Source: Paraburkholderia sp. (GTDB lineage Bacteria > Pseudomonadota > Gammaproteobacteria > Burkholderiales > Burkholderiaceae). Taken from it: a stretch of 64,000 nucleotides of DNA. Where the stretch lies: positions 1-64,000 of the forward strand of contig NZ_JAMXLH010000067.1 of NCBI RefSeq assembly GCF_024281035.1. The letters are read 5' to 3'. Both the position numbers and the translations under genes were made by a program. Below the pieces are notes generated by a model that saw only the letters and a program-made list of their open reading frames with translations, was not told the DNA's origin and ran no database searches. Shown in pieces: positions 1 through 8,915 of the stretch (position 1 is its first letter; the number at the start of each line of letters is the position of its first letter).

Positions 1-1146
1 ATCGTGCCGCGCCAGCGCAACGAAGCGCACAAGCTCATCGAAGAGTGCATGCTCGCGGCCAACGTCTGCGCGGCGGACTTCATGAAGCGCAACAAGCATC
101 CGGGCCTCTACCGGGTGCACGCGGGGCCGAGCGCGGAGAAGCTCGAGAATCTGCGCACCTTCCTGCGCGGCATGGGCCTTTCGCTCGGCGGCGGCGACTC
201 GCCGCACGCGAGCGACTACGCGGCGCTGATGGCGCACATCCGCGACCGCCCCGACGCGCAGATGCTGCAGACGATGCTGCTGCGCTCGATGCAGCAGGCT
301 GTCTACAGCCCGGACAACATCGGTCACTTCGGTCTTGCGTATGAAGCCTATGCGCACTTCACGAGCCCGATCCGCCGCTATCCGGACCTGCTCACGCACC
401 GCGCGATTTACGCGATCCTGCAAGGCAAAAAGTATCAGCCGCAGGCGCCTTCGGGCGTCGAGCTGAACACGGCCTTGTCGCCGCGCGCCCGCGCGCTGCA
501 GGCCGAGGACGAGGAGAAGCGCGGCGGCCGCGGCCGCAGGAACAACGCGGCCATCTGGGAAGAACTCGGCCTGCACTGTTCCGCCAACGAGCGCCGCGCC
601 GACGAAGCGTCGCGCGACGTCGAAGCCTGGCTCAAGTGCTACTTCATGCGCGACAAGCTCGGCGAAGAGTACGGCGGGATGGTCAGCGGCGTGACGTCGT
701 TCGGCATTTTCGTGCAGCTCGACGCGCTCTTCATCGAGGGGCTCGTGCACGTGACGGAACTGGGCTCGGATTACTTCCAGTACGACGAAATCAAGAACGA
801 GCTGCGCGGCGAACGCACCGGCATCCGCTACCGTCTTTCGGACCGCGTGCGCGTGCAGGTCAGCCGTGTCGATCTCGACGCGCGCAAGATCGATTTCCGT
901 CTCGTGCGCGACATGCCGGTCAAGCCCGGCGTCAATCGTCCGGCGCCAGGCGACAAGGGCGTTGCCGAGGGTGGCCCGCGCGTGCGCGCGCTGGCGCCCA
1001 ATGAGCCGCGCCGCAAGAAGGCCGCACCGGCGCCGGGCGTTGCCGTCAAGGAAGCGCGCGCCGCACGCAGCGCGGCCAAGACGGCGAAGAAGCACGCGGC
1101 AGCCAAGGCCGCAACGAAGAAGGCCGCCTCGCGCAAGAAGCGCTGA
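1..1146 (+). CDS. rnr: Ribonuclease R, C-terminal part (5' end outside window)
   Basis: Exoribonuclease of the RNase II/R family that degrades structured RNA 3' to 5'. The reading frame is open from base 1, so only the last 381 residues are present. The end of the RNB catalytic domain is seen around residues 10-140, including the family stretch AYAHFTSPIRRYPDL. An S1 RNA-binding domain follows at about 218-305 (GMVSGVTSFGIFVQL). The last ~60 residues are a Lys/Ala-rich basic tail, as is common in RNase R and not in RNase II. It lies 161 bp ahead of rlmB, the same pairing seen in many proteobacteria, which supports rnr over rnb. Confidence 0.95.
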   Translation: MVPRQRNEAHKLIEECMLAANVCAADFMKRNKHPGLYRVHAGPSAEKLENLRTFLRGMGLSLGGGDSPHASDYAALMAHIRDRPDAQMLQTMLLRSMQQAVYSPDNIGHFGLAYEAYAHFTSPIRRYPDLLTHRAIYAILQGKKYQPQAPSGVELNTALSPRARALQAEDEEKRGGRGRRNNAAIWEELGLHCSANERRADEASRDVEAWLKCYFMRDKLGEEYGGMVSGVTSFGIFVQLDALFIEGLVHVTELGSDYFQYDEIKNELRGERTGIRYRLSDRVRVQVSRVDLDARKIDFRLVRDMPVKPGVNRPAPGDKGVAEGGPRVRALAPNEPRRKKAAPAPGVAVKEARAARSAAKTAKKHAAAKAATKKAASRKKR

Positions 1147-1307
1147 GTGTGCCGGCCGCGCGGCGCTTGCCCGAAGCGGGCGACGCCGCGCTTTCCGTGC
1201 CGCGCTGCGGCCGGAGCGATTACATTCGTCCTTGATGCTCACAAGGCTCGCGAAGCGCGCGATGTCTGTGATGCGTTGAGGACCGTTCATCAGGGGTTGT
1301 TTCAGTC

Positions 1308-2051
1308 ATGTCACGTCTCAAGGTTCTTTACGGATTTCATGCGGTGACCGCACGCTTGCGGCACGACGCGTCGACGGTCGAGGATGTCTACTACGATCCG
1401 ACGCGGCGCGACCGCCGCATGCAGGACTTCCTGCACGCCGCAAAGGATGCGGGCGTGCGCCTGATTGCAGCCGACGAAACGCGGCTCTGGGGACTCGCGC
1501 ATACGGAGCGCCATCAGGGCGTCGTGGCGCGTGTGCATGACATGCCGCTCGCACAGAATCTGGCCGAACTGCTCGACGGCATCCAGGGCTCGCCGCTGTT
1601 GCTCGTGCTCGACGGTGTCACCGATCCGCACAACCTCGGCGCGTGCCTGCGCGTCGCCGATGCTGCGGGCGCACATGCGGTGATCGCACCGCGCGATCGC
1701 GCGGTGGGTCTCAACGCGACGGCTGCGAAGGTCGCGAGCGGCGCAGCGGATACCGTGCCGTACATCACCGTGACGAATCTCGCACGTGCGTTGCGTGAGT
1801 TGAAGGATGCGGGTGTGTGGGTGGTCGGCACAGCCGGTGACGCGAGCGCGAGCCTGTATCAGACGAAGCTCGATGGCCCGGTCGCGCTCGTGATGGGTGC
1901 GGAGGGCGAGGGCATGCGCCGCCTCACGCGCGAAACGTGCGACGAAGTCATGCACATACCGATGGCGGGCACGGTCGAGAGCCTGAACGTGTCGGTGGCT
2001 TCGGGCGTCTGTTTGTTCGAAGCCGTGCGCCAGCGGACGGTCGCGCGATAA
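1308..2051 (+). CDS. rlmB: 23S rRNA (guanosine(2251)-2'-O)-methyltransferase RlmB
   Basis: SpoU (SPOUT) family methyltransferase that 2'-O-methylates G2251 in the peptidyl-transferase P loop of 23S rRNA. The 247-residue product has an N-terminal substrate-binding domain (about 1-75). The three SpoU motifs follow: DPHNLGACLRVADAAGAHA (about 104-122), VMGAEGEGM (about 193-201) and SLNVSVASG (about 225-233). The length is typical of RlmB. The ATG at 1308 begins where family members begin (RLKVLYGFHAV). It follows rnr in the same direction. Confidence 0.95.
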   Translation: MSRLKVLYGFHAVTARLRHDASTVEDVYYDPTRRDRRMQDFLHAAKDAGVRLIAADETRLWGLAHTERHQGVVARVHDMPLAQNLAELLDGIQGSPLLLVLDGVTDPHNLGACLRVADAAGAHAVIAPRDRAVGLNATAAKVASGAADTVPYITVTNLARALRELKDAGVWVVGTAGDASASLYQTKLDGPVALVMGAEGEGMRRLTRETCDEVMHIPMAGTVESLNVSVASGVCLFEAVRQRTVAR

Positions 2052-2085
2052 GTGAACGAAAGCGAGCGAGCCGGGGCCTCTTCAC

Positions 2086-2994
2086 ATGAAGCTGTACCGC
2101 TTTACCCTGCGTGCCGCCGCGCTTGCAACGACGCTCGCGCTTGCGGCCTGCGCGGGCAGCACGATGAGCGATCGCGGCGCGTACGTGGCCGATACGCGCT
2201 ATCACGCGCAGAGCGTCGACTCGCGTATCCGCTTTCTCGTGATGCATTACACCGAGCTCGACGAAGCCGATTCGCTCAAGGTGCTGACCACCGAAGCGGT
2301 CAGCGCGCATTACCTCGTGCCGGACAATCCGCGCATCGAGAACGGCAAGCCCGTGGTGTGGCAACTGGTGCCGGAATCGCAGCGCGCGTGGCATGCGGGC
2401 GCGAGCGAATGGCAGGGCGCGACTGAACTGAATGCGGCGTCGATCGGCATCGAGAACGTCAATCTCGGGCCGCGCGATACGGCTTCAGGCAGCGCTTCGG
2501 GTAGCGCTTCAGGGCGCGCTTCAGGCAGCGTCTGGCAGCCGTGGCCGCCCGCTCAGGTCGACGCGATCATCCGCCTCTCGAAAGATATCGTCGCGCGCTA
2601 TGGCATCCCGCCGACGCGCGTGGTCGGTCACAGCGATATCGCACCGCAGCGCAAGACCGATCCGGGGCCGCTCTTCCCGTGGAAGCAGCTATACGATGCG
2701 GGCGTGGGCGCCTGGCCGGACGACGCGACGGTCCAGGCCGACCTCGCGGGCCGTGCGCCTGACGCGCCGGCCGACGTGCGAGCGCTGCAATTAAAGCTGG
2801 CGCGCTACGGCTATGACGTCGCTACGGACGGCGTGCTCGACGAGCGCACGCGTCGGGTGATCTCGGCGTTCCAGATGCATTTCCGCCCGAGCGACTATTC
2901 CGGCACGCCCGACGCGCAAACCGACGCCATCGCGCAGGCGCTGCTCGACAAATACATGCCCGCGCAACCAGGTGAAGCGGGCTCCACACCCTGA
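2086..2994 (+). CDS. N-acetylmuramoyl-L-alanine amidase, lipoprotein (AmiD-like)
   Basis: Zinc amidase that cleaves the MurNAc-L-Ala bond of peptidoglycan or muropeptides, probably anchored to the outer membrane. Residues 1-22 form a lipoprotein signal with lipobox LAAC (Cys22). The Amidase_2 domain spans about 40-195; from the family pattern the zinc and catalytic residues should be His54, Glu123, His182 and Asp192, all present. A peptidoglycan-binding domain follows at about 230-290. Residues 133-148 are a Ser/Gly/Ala insert encoded by four 12-bp repeats inside the amidase domain, probably a surface loop. It starts 34 bp after rlmB. The nearest known relative is E. coli AmiD. Confidence 0.9.
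   Translation: MKLYRFTLRAAALATTLALAACAGSTMSDRGAYVADTRYHAQSVDSRIRFLVMHYTELDEADSLKVLTTEAVSAHYLVPDNPRIENGKPVVWQLVPESQRAWHAGASEWQGATELNAASIGIENVNLGPRDTASGSASGSASGRASGSVWQPWPPAQVDAIIRLSKDIVARYGIPPTRVVGHSDIAPQRKTDPGPLFPWKQLYDAGVGAWPDDATVQADLAGRAPDAPADVRALQLKLARYGYDVATDGVLDERTRRVISAFQMHFRPSDYSGTPDAQTDAIAQALLDKYMPAQPGEAGSTP
2482..2529 (+). repeat. Four 12-bp tandem repeats inside the amidase gene
   Basis: Four in-frame copies of a 12-bp unit (consensus GCTTCAGGCAGC). They encode the Ser-Gly-Ala-rich insert between the catalytic Glu123 and His182 of the amidase. Copies differ at one to three bases. Copy number could change without a frameshift. Confidence 0.85.
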
Positions 2995-3132
2995 ATGCGC
3001 GCCGCGGCACGGCGGCGGTTGCGATGGCAACTACCGCAACTGCGGCGGCTGCGACCCGCAACTTCGGTAAACTATGCGTTTTCCAGCTTTTCCGCTTTCT
3101 CCGCTATTTCCCTTTCTCCGGGCAGGTTCTCC

Positions 3133-3828
3133 ATGACTCAAGACGAACTCAAACAACTGGTCGGCCAGGCCGCCGCCGACTACGTGAACGCGAACGTGCC
3201 GCAGGGCGCCGTGATCGGCGTCGGCACGGGCTCGACCGCGAACTGCTTCATCGACGCGCTGGCCGCAAGCAAGGACCGTTATCTCGGCGCGGTCTCCAGC
3301 TCGGTGGCGACCACGGCGCGGCTGAAGTCGCACGGTTTTCGCGTTTTCGATCTGAACGAGATCGAAACGCTGCCCGTGTATGTCGACGGCGCCGACGAAA
3401 TCGACGCGCAAGGCGCCATGATCAAGGGCGGCGGCGGGGCGCTCACGCGCGAGAAAATCGTTGCGTCCGTGGCCGACGTGTTCGTGTGTATCGCCGACGC
3501 GAGCAAGCGTGTCGACGTGCTCGGCCAGTTCCCGCTGCCCATCGAAGTAGTGCCGATGGCGCGCACGGCGATCGGCCGGCGCGTGAGCGAACTGGGCGGC
3601 GTGCCGGTGCTGCGCGTGCAGAAGGACGGCTCGCCCTATATCACGGACAACGGCAACGAAATCCTCGACGTGAAGGGCCTGCAAATCAGCGACCCGTGCG
3701 GGTTCGAAGCGCTCGTCAACGCGTGGCCCGGCGTCGTGACCGTGGGCCTCTTCGCATCGCGCGGCGCCGATCTGTGCCTGCTGGGCGCAGAAACGGGCGT
3801 CGAACGTATCGACTATCCGAAGCGCTGA
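3133..3828 (+). CDS. rpiA: Ribose-5-phosphate isomerase A
   Basis: Interconverts ribose 5-phosphate and ribulose 5-phosphate in the non-oxidative pentose phosphate pathway; cytoplasmic. The 231-residue product has the family motifs GVGTGSTANCFIDAL (about 28-42), SSSVATTARL, DGADEID (about 83-89) with its catalytic Asp, and KGGGGALTREK (about 96-106). The frame is open further upstream, but the ATG at 3133 gives the standard N-terminus MTQDELKQ. It is convergent with the Crp/Fnr regulator gene downstream. Confidence 0.96.
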   Translation: MTQDELKQLVGQAAADYVNANVPQGAVIGVGTGSTANCFIDALAASKDRYLGAVSSSVATTARLKSHGFRVFDLNEIETLPVYVDGADEIDAQGAMIKGGGGALTREKIVASVADVFVCIADASKRVDVLGQFPLPIEVVPMARTAIGRRVSELGGVPVLRVQKDGSPYITDNGNEILDVKGLQISDPCGFEALVNAWPGVVTVGLFASRGADLCLLGAETGVERIDYPKR

Positions 3829-3950
3829 AACCTGCCCGAGCGGCGCGCGCGTCGCTCGTGACTGTTTGTGTTTACAGGCGACCGGCCTGGCGTGCCGCTC
3901 ATTCCATCGGAACGAAGCTAAAAACAAGCAGCCAGCCAGGGCGAGACAGA

Positions 3951-3972
3951 CGCGCGGGGTGAACCCCGCGCG
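3951..3972 (-). terminator. Hairpin at the end of the Crp/Fnr gene
   Basis: Perfect 10-bp inverted repeat with a 2-nt centre, 3 bp past the stop codon of the leftward regulator gene and in the convergent gap with rpiA. There is no T-tract on either side. It may help end transcription or protect 3' ends rather than act as a classical intrinsic terminator. Confidence 0.4.
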
Positions 3973-3975
3973 GCC

Positions 3976-4710
3976 TCACGCTACGGTTTCCGCCTGATGA
4001 AGACGCGGCAGCAGGCGGTCGAATTCGCGCCGTACGAGCCCGTAGCATTCGCAGGCACGCGATTCGAGCCCCTCGCGGTCCAGCACACGGATGTGGCCGC
4101 GGCTGTGGTGAATCAGCCCTTCGTCGTGCAGCTTGCCGGCGGCTTCCGTGATGCCTTCGCGGCGTACGCCGAGCATATCGGCGATCAGTTGCTGCGTGAC
4201 CGTGAGGTCGTTCGACGCCACCCGATCCACTTCGATGAGCAGCCAACGGCACAACTGCTTGCTGAGCGAGTGGTGGCGGTTGCAGGCTGCCGTCTGCGCG
4301 ACCTGCGTGAGCAGTGCGTGCATGTAGAGCAGCATGAGCCGCCGGATGAAGTCCGAGCGTGCAAACTGCTGCTTGAGGGCTTGTGCGCTCATGCGATACG
4401 CGAAGCCCGCGCATTGCACCTGGACGCGGTTCGGCATGGTTTCGCCGCCGGTAAGCACGGGCACGCCCGTCATGCCTTCGCGCCCGACCGCGGCGATTTC
4501 GACCGAGCTGCCGTCCTCCATGGTCGAGAGCATCGAAATGATCGCGCTGGTCGGAAAATAGACGTGGTGAATGCGCTGGCCGGAATCGCACAGCAGTTGT
4601 TCGGTGCGCAGGTGGACGAGTTCCAGGTGCGGAGCCAAGGCTTGCCATTCGTGTGACGGCAGCGCCCCAAGCAGATGATTGCCGTGCAGATCGGATTGAA
4701 GGGTCAACAT
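3976..4710 (-). CDS. Crp/Fnr family transcriptional regulator
   Basis: The 244-residue product has a cyclic-nucleotide-binding-type sensor domain (about 12-130) and a Crp-type winged helix (about 165-220, TVTQQLIADMLGVRREGIT as the helix-turn-helix). It has no N-terminal Cys cluster as in oxygen-sensing Fnr. The cAMP phosphate-binding cassette is not clearly conserved, so the ligand is unknown. The gene faces away from manC across a 714-bp gap, which makes control of manC or exopolysaccharide possible but unproven. Confidence 0.88.
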   Translation of the reverse strand: MLTLQSDLHGNHLLGALPSHEWQALAPHLELVHLRTEQLLCDSGQRIHHVYFPTSAIISMLSTMEDGSSVEIAAVGREGMTGVPVLTGGETMPNRVQVQCAGFAYRMSAQALKQQFARSDFIRRLMLLYMHALLTQVAQTAACNRHHSLSKQLCRWLLIEVDRVASNDLTVTQQLIADMLGVRREGITEAAGKLHDEGLIHHSRGHIRVLDREGLESRACECYGLVRREFDRLLPRLHQAETVA

Positions 4711-5424
4711 GATTGGTCCTCGTCGGAGGCTGCTCGCGCTGCCTCGTTGTTATCTCATTCCAGCCGACGAAGCCGTAGTTATGCGCCGTCTCCCGTACGG
4801 CTATCTGCTCGTCGTGCCAGCCCCATAACCCCGTGCGCTTCCACCTTTTCGGTCCGCGGTGTTTGCGCAAATGTGGTGATGGGTACATAGCAGGGTGTGT
4901 GCCAGATCGTCGCAACCCTCCACCGGGCGCGTCCTTGCCGGTGGCCTGTGCGAAACCGCCTTTGCGACTGCGGCATTTTGTTTCAGTTCTGCACGCTGTT
5001 TTCGCCCACCCAGGTATGGGGCAGTCGATGCTTTATGACCTCAAGCCATTGATTGTATGAAGTTATTTTTCGTGCCCAAGCCCGTGTACGAAGTTGACTC
5101 CCCGCTGAAACATGTCTCGCAAATGTTTGTCACGTTGGAATGCCTGCGGGGGGCGGATTTTCCGGTGAGATGCAGAACTGGCGCGGCACGCCCGCCTGGT
5201 GCGTCGCAACGTTCTGTCGATGAAACATGACCTGCGTCAAGCCCTGAGGCTTGACTCGCACGAACGATTCGCCTGCGAAACAGCGCACGTCAGTGTGTGC
5301 GTGCGTACAGAATCGCGCACCGGCGTTTGCTCCAATGAAAGCCCACAGACCGGGTGCGGCGACGCTTTGAACGGCGTTAAATGCACGCCCGGTCAAGGAT
5401 GCCTTTTGACGGGGGAGAGCGAGC
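4711..5424. other. 714-bp intergenic region between crp/fnr-type gene and manC
   Basis: No convincing gene is seen. The stretch holds the divergent promoters of the Crp/Fnr regulator and manC. It has two inverted repeats: AAACAT arms at 5108-5113 and 5123-5128, and a perfect 8-bp palindrome with 4-nt centre at 5236-5255. It is AT-richer around 4990-5130 than the flanking genes, as expected for a regulatory region. A long 5' leader for manC is possible. Confidence 0.5.
5236..5255. promoter_or_regulatory. Perfect inverted repeat upstream of manC (candidate operator)
   Basis: GTCAAGCC and GGCTTGAC separated by 4 nt (CTGA), 170 bp upstream of the manC start. The half sites resemble a loose Crp/Fnr dyad (TTGA-like ends), and a Crp/Fnr gene is adjacent. 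The link is inference; it could equally be an RNA hairpin in a leader. Confidence 0.35.
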
Positions 5425-7026
5425 ATGAACCAGAGATTGCCGCTGAGCGGCGTGATCGCCGCGGCGCAGAATGCCGAGGCCACGCTCGTCGTGCAACCGG
5501 TCGTGCTGGCGGGCGGATCGGGCACGCGCCTGTGGCCGCTGTCGCGCGAACAATGCCCGAAGCAGCTGATCGATCTGCTCGACGGCGAGTCGCTGCTCGA
5601 GGCCACCATCAGCCGGCTCGAATGTGCGTTCGCACAGACGCCCGCATGTGCCGAAGCCGTGCCGGTGCAAAAAGCCGTGCCGGTGCAAAAAGCTGTGCCG
5701 CTTGTGGTGAGCAGCGAGGAACTGCGCCTGATGACGGTCGATCGACTGGGGCGCAGCGGCATGGCCGCGCGTATTGTGCTCGAACCGGTGCCGCGCAACA
5801 CCGCACCTGCGTTGACGGTGGCCGCACTCGCGGCGCGCCGTGAAAGCGAAGTTCGCGACAGCGCTGCGACCGATCGCGATCCCGTGCTCGTCGTCATGCC
5901 GGCCGATCATCTGATCGCCGATCGCAGCGCGTTTTGCCGCGCGCTCGAAGAAGCCGTCATGCACGCCGCGCGCGGCGCGATCGTGACGCTCGGCGTGCCG
6001 CCGCAGCGGGCGGAAACCGGCTACGGCTATATCTGCATGGGGCCGCTGCTCGATGCGAACGGTGCGCGAACGATCGAAAGCTTCGTCGAGAAACCCAACG
6101 CCGAACTCGCGGCCGGCTACGTCGCATCCGGTGACTACTGCTGGAACAGCGGGATCTTCGTTGTGCGCGCATCCGTGTGGCTCGCGGCCGTCGCGCGCTG
6201 CCGTCCCGCAATTGCCGCGCAGTGCGCGAGCGCATTCGAGCGCGCCACGCTCGATGCCGATGGCAACCTGCATCTCGACGTGGTGGCGCTCACGGCATGT
6301 CCGTCCGATTCGATCGACTACGCGGTGATGGAGTCGGTCGGCGCCGATGCGCAACTCGCGGGCGTGGTCGTGCCGCTCACGGCAGGCTGGTCCGATGTCG
6401 GCGCATGGGATGCGCTCTGGCAGGTTTCGGGCAAGGATGCGTGCGGCAACGTCGCGCGCGGGCGCGTGCTGTTCGAGGACGTGAGCGATACGTTCGTGCA
6501 TTCGGATGGGCGGCTCGTCGCGTGCGTCGGCGTGCGCGACGTCGTGGTGGTCGAGACCGCCGATGCGGTGCTCGTCGCGGCGAAGGATCGCGTGCAGAGC
6601 GTGAAGGCCATTGTCGGGAAACTGAAAGCCCAGCACAGCGAAGAGGTGCAGCACCATCGGCGCGTGGAGCGTCCGTGGGGCTGCTACGACTCGGTCGACC
6701 GCGGCGAGCGCTTTCAGGTGAAACGTATTGTCGTGAAGCCGGGCGGAAGACTTTCGCTGCAGTTGCATCACCATCGCGCGGAGCACTGGGTCGTCGTGAG
6801 GGGAACCGCGCGCGTCACGCGCGGCGATGAAAGCTTTTTGCTATCCGAGAACGAATCCACCTATATTCCGTTGGGCGTGAAGCATCGTCTGGAGAATCCG
6901 GGCAAGACGTCGCTCGAAATCATCGAGGTTCAGTCGGGCTGCTATCTCGGCGAAGACGACATCGTGCGCTTCGACGATCAGTACGGACGTACCGGGGAAC
7001 ACGGCGCGCAGCAAGCGGTGCGGTGA
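5425..7026 (+). CDS. manC: Mannose-1-phosphate guanylyltransferase / mannose-6-phosphate isomerase
   Basis: Bifunctional type II enzyme (ManC/CpsB/AlgA family) making GDP-mannose for exopolysaccharide or O-antigen. The 533-residue product has a nucleotidyltransferase domain (about 28-375) with signature LAGGSGTRLWPLSREQCPKQ near the start, VMPADHLI, and FVEKPN. The C-terminal cupin isomerase domain (about 410-520) has the metal-site stretch LQLHHHRAEHW. Residues about 78-92 hold an in-frame duplication (AVPVQKAVPVQK) not expected in the family. A good ribosome site (GGGGGAG) precedes the ATG. No other sugar-nucleotide genes sit beside it. Confidence 0.94.
   Translation: MNQRLPLSGVIAAAQNAEATLVVQPVVLAGGSGTRLWPLSREQCPKQLIDLLDGESLLEATISRLECAFAQTPACAEAVPVQKAVPVQKAVPLVVSSEELRLMTVDRLGRSGMAARIVLEPVPRNTAPALTVAALAARRESEVRDSAATDRDPVLVVMPADHLIADRSAFCRALEEAVMHAARGAIVTLGVPPQRAETGYGYICMGPLLDANGARTIESFVEKPNAELAAGYVASGDYCWNSGIFVVRASVWLAAVARCRPAIAAQCASAFERATLDADGNLHLDVVALTACPSDSIDYAVMESVGADAQLAGVVVPLTAGWSDVGAWDALWQVSGKDACGNVARGRVLFEDVSDTFVHSDGRLVACVGVRDVVVVETADAVLVAAKDRVQSVKAIVGKLKAQHSEEVQHHRRVERPWGCYDSVDRGERFQVKRIVVKPGGRLSLQLHHHRAEHWVVVRGTARVTRGDESFLLSENESTYIPLGVKHRLENPGKTSLEIIEVQSGCYLGEDDIVRFDDQYGRTGEHGAQQAVR
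5656..5691 (+). repeat. Two exact 18-bp tandem copies inside manC
   Basis: Two identical in-frame 18-bp units followed by a degenerate half copy. They add an AVPVQK repeat to an exposed region of the guanylyltransferase domain between the N-terminal signature and the VSSEELRL strand. Confidence 0.85.
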
Positions 7027-7367
7027 CACGGGCCGCCGCATCGCCATCGCGGCGATCGTTTCGCTTACGCCGCTTACGCCGATTATGCAGACCGGCAGCG
7101 CCAGGGTTGGATAAATAGGCATTTCATTCAATCCGGCGGCCCGTGAAGGCTGCGCACAGGCCGCGAAAAGAAAGGGCCGGGTCATAACACGATTCGGCAA
7201 AAGATGCTGTATGGACAGAATGTTTGTGACGCTCATGTCTTGTCAGGAGATATCCTGGCTGGCGCAGCATGCAATCCGAATGCAACGTAACGTTTGAGCT
7301 CGACGACGCACGAGGACCCGCGGTAACTGGCAAACAGGGGCGATTTCCGCCGAATCGGGGGAGTGTC
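7027..7367. other. 341-bp intergenic region, manC to FadR-type gene
   Basis: No gene supported. It includes a 9-bp direct duplication (GCTTACGCC, about 7064-7082). An AT-richer patch near 7180-7260 may hold the promoter of the FadR-type regulator. No clear terminator for manC was found. Confidence 0.4.
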
Positions 7368-8087
7368 ATGGAACTGGGGAACAAGGAACGCTCGCTGGTC
7401 AGCAAGGTCATGGACGGCCTTATTGCCGGCATTGTCGAAGACCGCTATGGCGCTGTCCTGCCGCCGCAGGATGTGCTGTCCAAGGAATTCGACGTGAGCC
7501 GCACGGTGATGCGCGAGGCGCTTTCCATGCTGCTGGCGCGGCACATGCTCGATGTGCGGCCGAAGATCGGCACGCGCATCCGGCCAATGCACGACTGGCG
7601 CATGATCGACGAAGACGTCGTGAGCTGGCGTTTTCGCGCGAAGCCGGACAAGACGTTTTTACGCGACGTGATCGAGTTTCGCGCGCTGATCGAACCGGCT
7701 GCATGTGGACTCGCGGCGACGCGCGCGAGTGCCGCGGAGATCGCGGGCATTCGCGACGCGTTCGAGGCATTGAGCCAGACGAGTGCCGGCGATTCGGGCC
7801 GCCAGGCCGCCGATGCGTTGCTGCACACGCGCATTCTCGCGTCGAGCGGCAATCAGTTTTATCAGCAGATGGCGGCGATCATTCGCGGCGCGCTGTCGCT
7901 CGTGAATCCGATTCTTAACGAGCGCTCGGACGGCTGGTCGAATATCGTGCGCGCGCATGGGCGTATCGTCGATGCGATCGAGCGGCGCGAGGCGAAGGAA
8001 GCGGAGGCGGCTGCGTCGGCGATGATCGAATACACCGCCGACGAACTGATGCGCGCGCTTTCGCCCGAACCGGCCGTGCAGCGTTGA
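7368..8087 (+). CDS. FadR/GntR family transcriptional regulator (FCD domain)
   Basis: The 239-residue product has a GntR winged helix at about 8-75 (VLSKEFDVSRTVMREALSML) and an all-helical FCD effector domain at about 95-225. That places it in the FadR subgroup, which often senses organic acids or sugar acids through a bound metal. The frame is open from 7269, but the ATG at 7368 follows GGGGGAG and matches usual family starts. It is convergent with the amino-acid ABC genes, so its target is not evident. Confidence 0.9.
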   Translation: MELGNKERSLVSKVMDGLIAGIVEDRYGAVLPPQDVLSKEFDVSRTVMREALSMLLARHMLDVRPKIGTRIRPMHDWRMIDEDVVSWRFRAKPDKTFLRDVIEFRALIEPAACGLAATRASAAEIAGIRDAFEALSQTSAGDSGRQAADALLHTRILASSGNQFYQQMAAIIRGALSLVNPILNERSDGWSNIVRAHGRIVDAIERREAKEAEAAASAMIEYTADELMRALSPEPAVQR

Positions 8088-8156
8088 GACTGCGGTTGCG
8101 CGGCCGGCATGCTTGCGCGAGCAACGTGTAGGGCGAGCGCGTTGTGAGGCGAACGC

Positions 8157-8825
8157 TCAGTGCCGCGTGGGCAGGGCGAGGCGCTTCTCGAACCAGTGCT
8201 GCAGCCATTCGAGCACCTGGCACAAGACCCAGTAGATCGCCGCGGCAGCGAGGTACAGCGGCAGCGGCTGATAAGACGACGCGATGATTTCCTGTGCGCT
8301 GCGCAGCAACTCGGTCACGGTGATCACCGAGACGAGCGAGGTGTCCTTGATCAGGCTGATGAGGCTGTTCGAGAGACTGGGCACCGCAATGCGCAGCGCC
8401 TGCGGCGCGATCACGTAGCGCAGCGTCTGGCGCCGCGAAAGACCGAGGCTGTACGCCGCGAGCCACTGTCCGCGATGAATGCCGAGAATCGCGCCGCGCA
8501 TGCTCTCGGACAGATACGCCGCCACGTTCGCGGACAGCGCGATCACGCCGGCTGGCGTGGGATCGAGCGCGATGCCGATGCTCGGTAATCCGTAATAGAC
8601 GACGAAGATCTGCACGAGCAGCGGCGTGCCGCGCATGATGCTCACATAAACCCGTGCGATTCGCGGCAGCCCGCGGCGCGTGCTGATGCCCATCAGTGCG
8701 AGCACGACGGCCCCGACGAGGCCGAAGATCATCGAGAGCACGGCGAACTTGACGGTCAGCACTGCGCCTTGTGCGAGCACCGGCAGTGACTGGATGATGA
8801 GCGTTGTGATGGCCATGGGCGACAC
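8157..8825 (-). CDS. Amino-acid ABC transporter permease (HisM/GlnP family)
   Basis: Inner-membrane subunit of a polar amino-acid uptake system. The 222-residue protein has about five membrane segments. The cytoplasmic coupling (EAA) loop is at about 138-165 (AYSLGLSRRQTLRYVIAPQA). It lies 90 bp downstream of the binding-protein gene on the same strand and is probably co-transcribed. No ATPase gene follows, so this locus encodes an incomplete transporter and must borrow an ATPase from elsewhere. Confidence 0.92.
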   Translation of the reverse strand: MSPMAITTLIIQSLPVLAQGAVLTVKFAVLSMIFGLVGAVVLALMGISTRRGLPRIARVYVSIMRGTPLLVQIFVVYYGLPSIGIALDPTPAGVIALSANVAAYLSESMRGAILGIHRGQWLAAYSLGLSRRQTLRYVIAPQALRIAVPSLSNSLISLIKDTSLVSVITVTELLRSAQEIIASSYQPLPLYLAAAAIYWVLCQVLEWLQHWFEKRLALPTRH

Positions 8826-8915
8826 GGATCAGGATTGAAGGAAGCCGCGCGGGCCGTCCAAAAGCAAGGGGCGGCATCCTGCGATGCCGCCCCGCGACTT
8901 ACGCGACCGTGAGGC

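Noticed and set aside
5101..5424. Riboswitch or small RNA in the manC leader
   Set aside because: Hairpins exist, but no known riboswitch core was recognised, so only the inverted repeats are reported.
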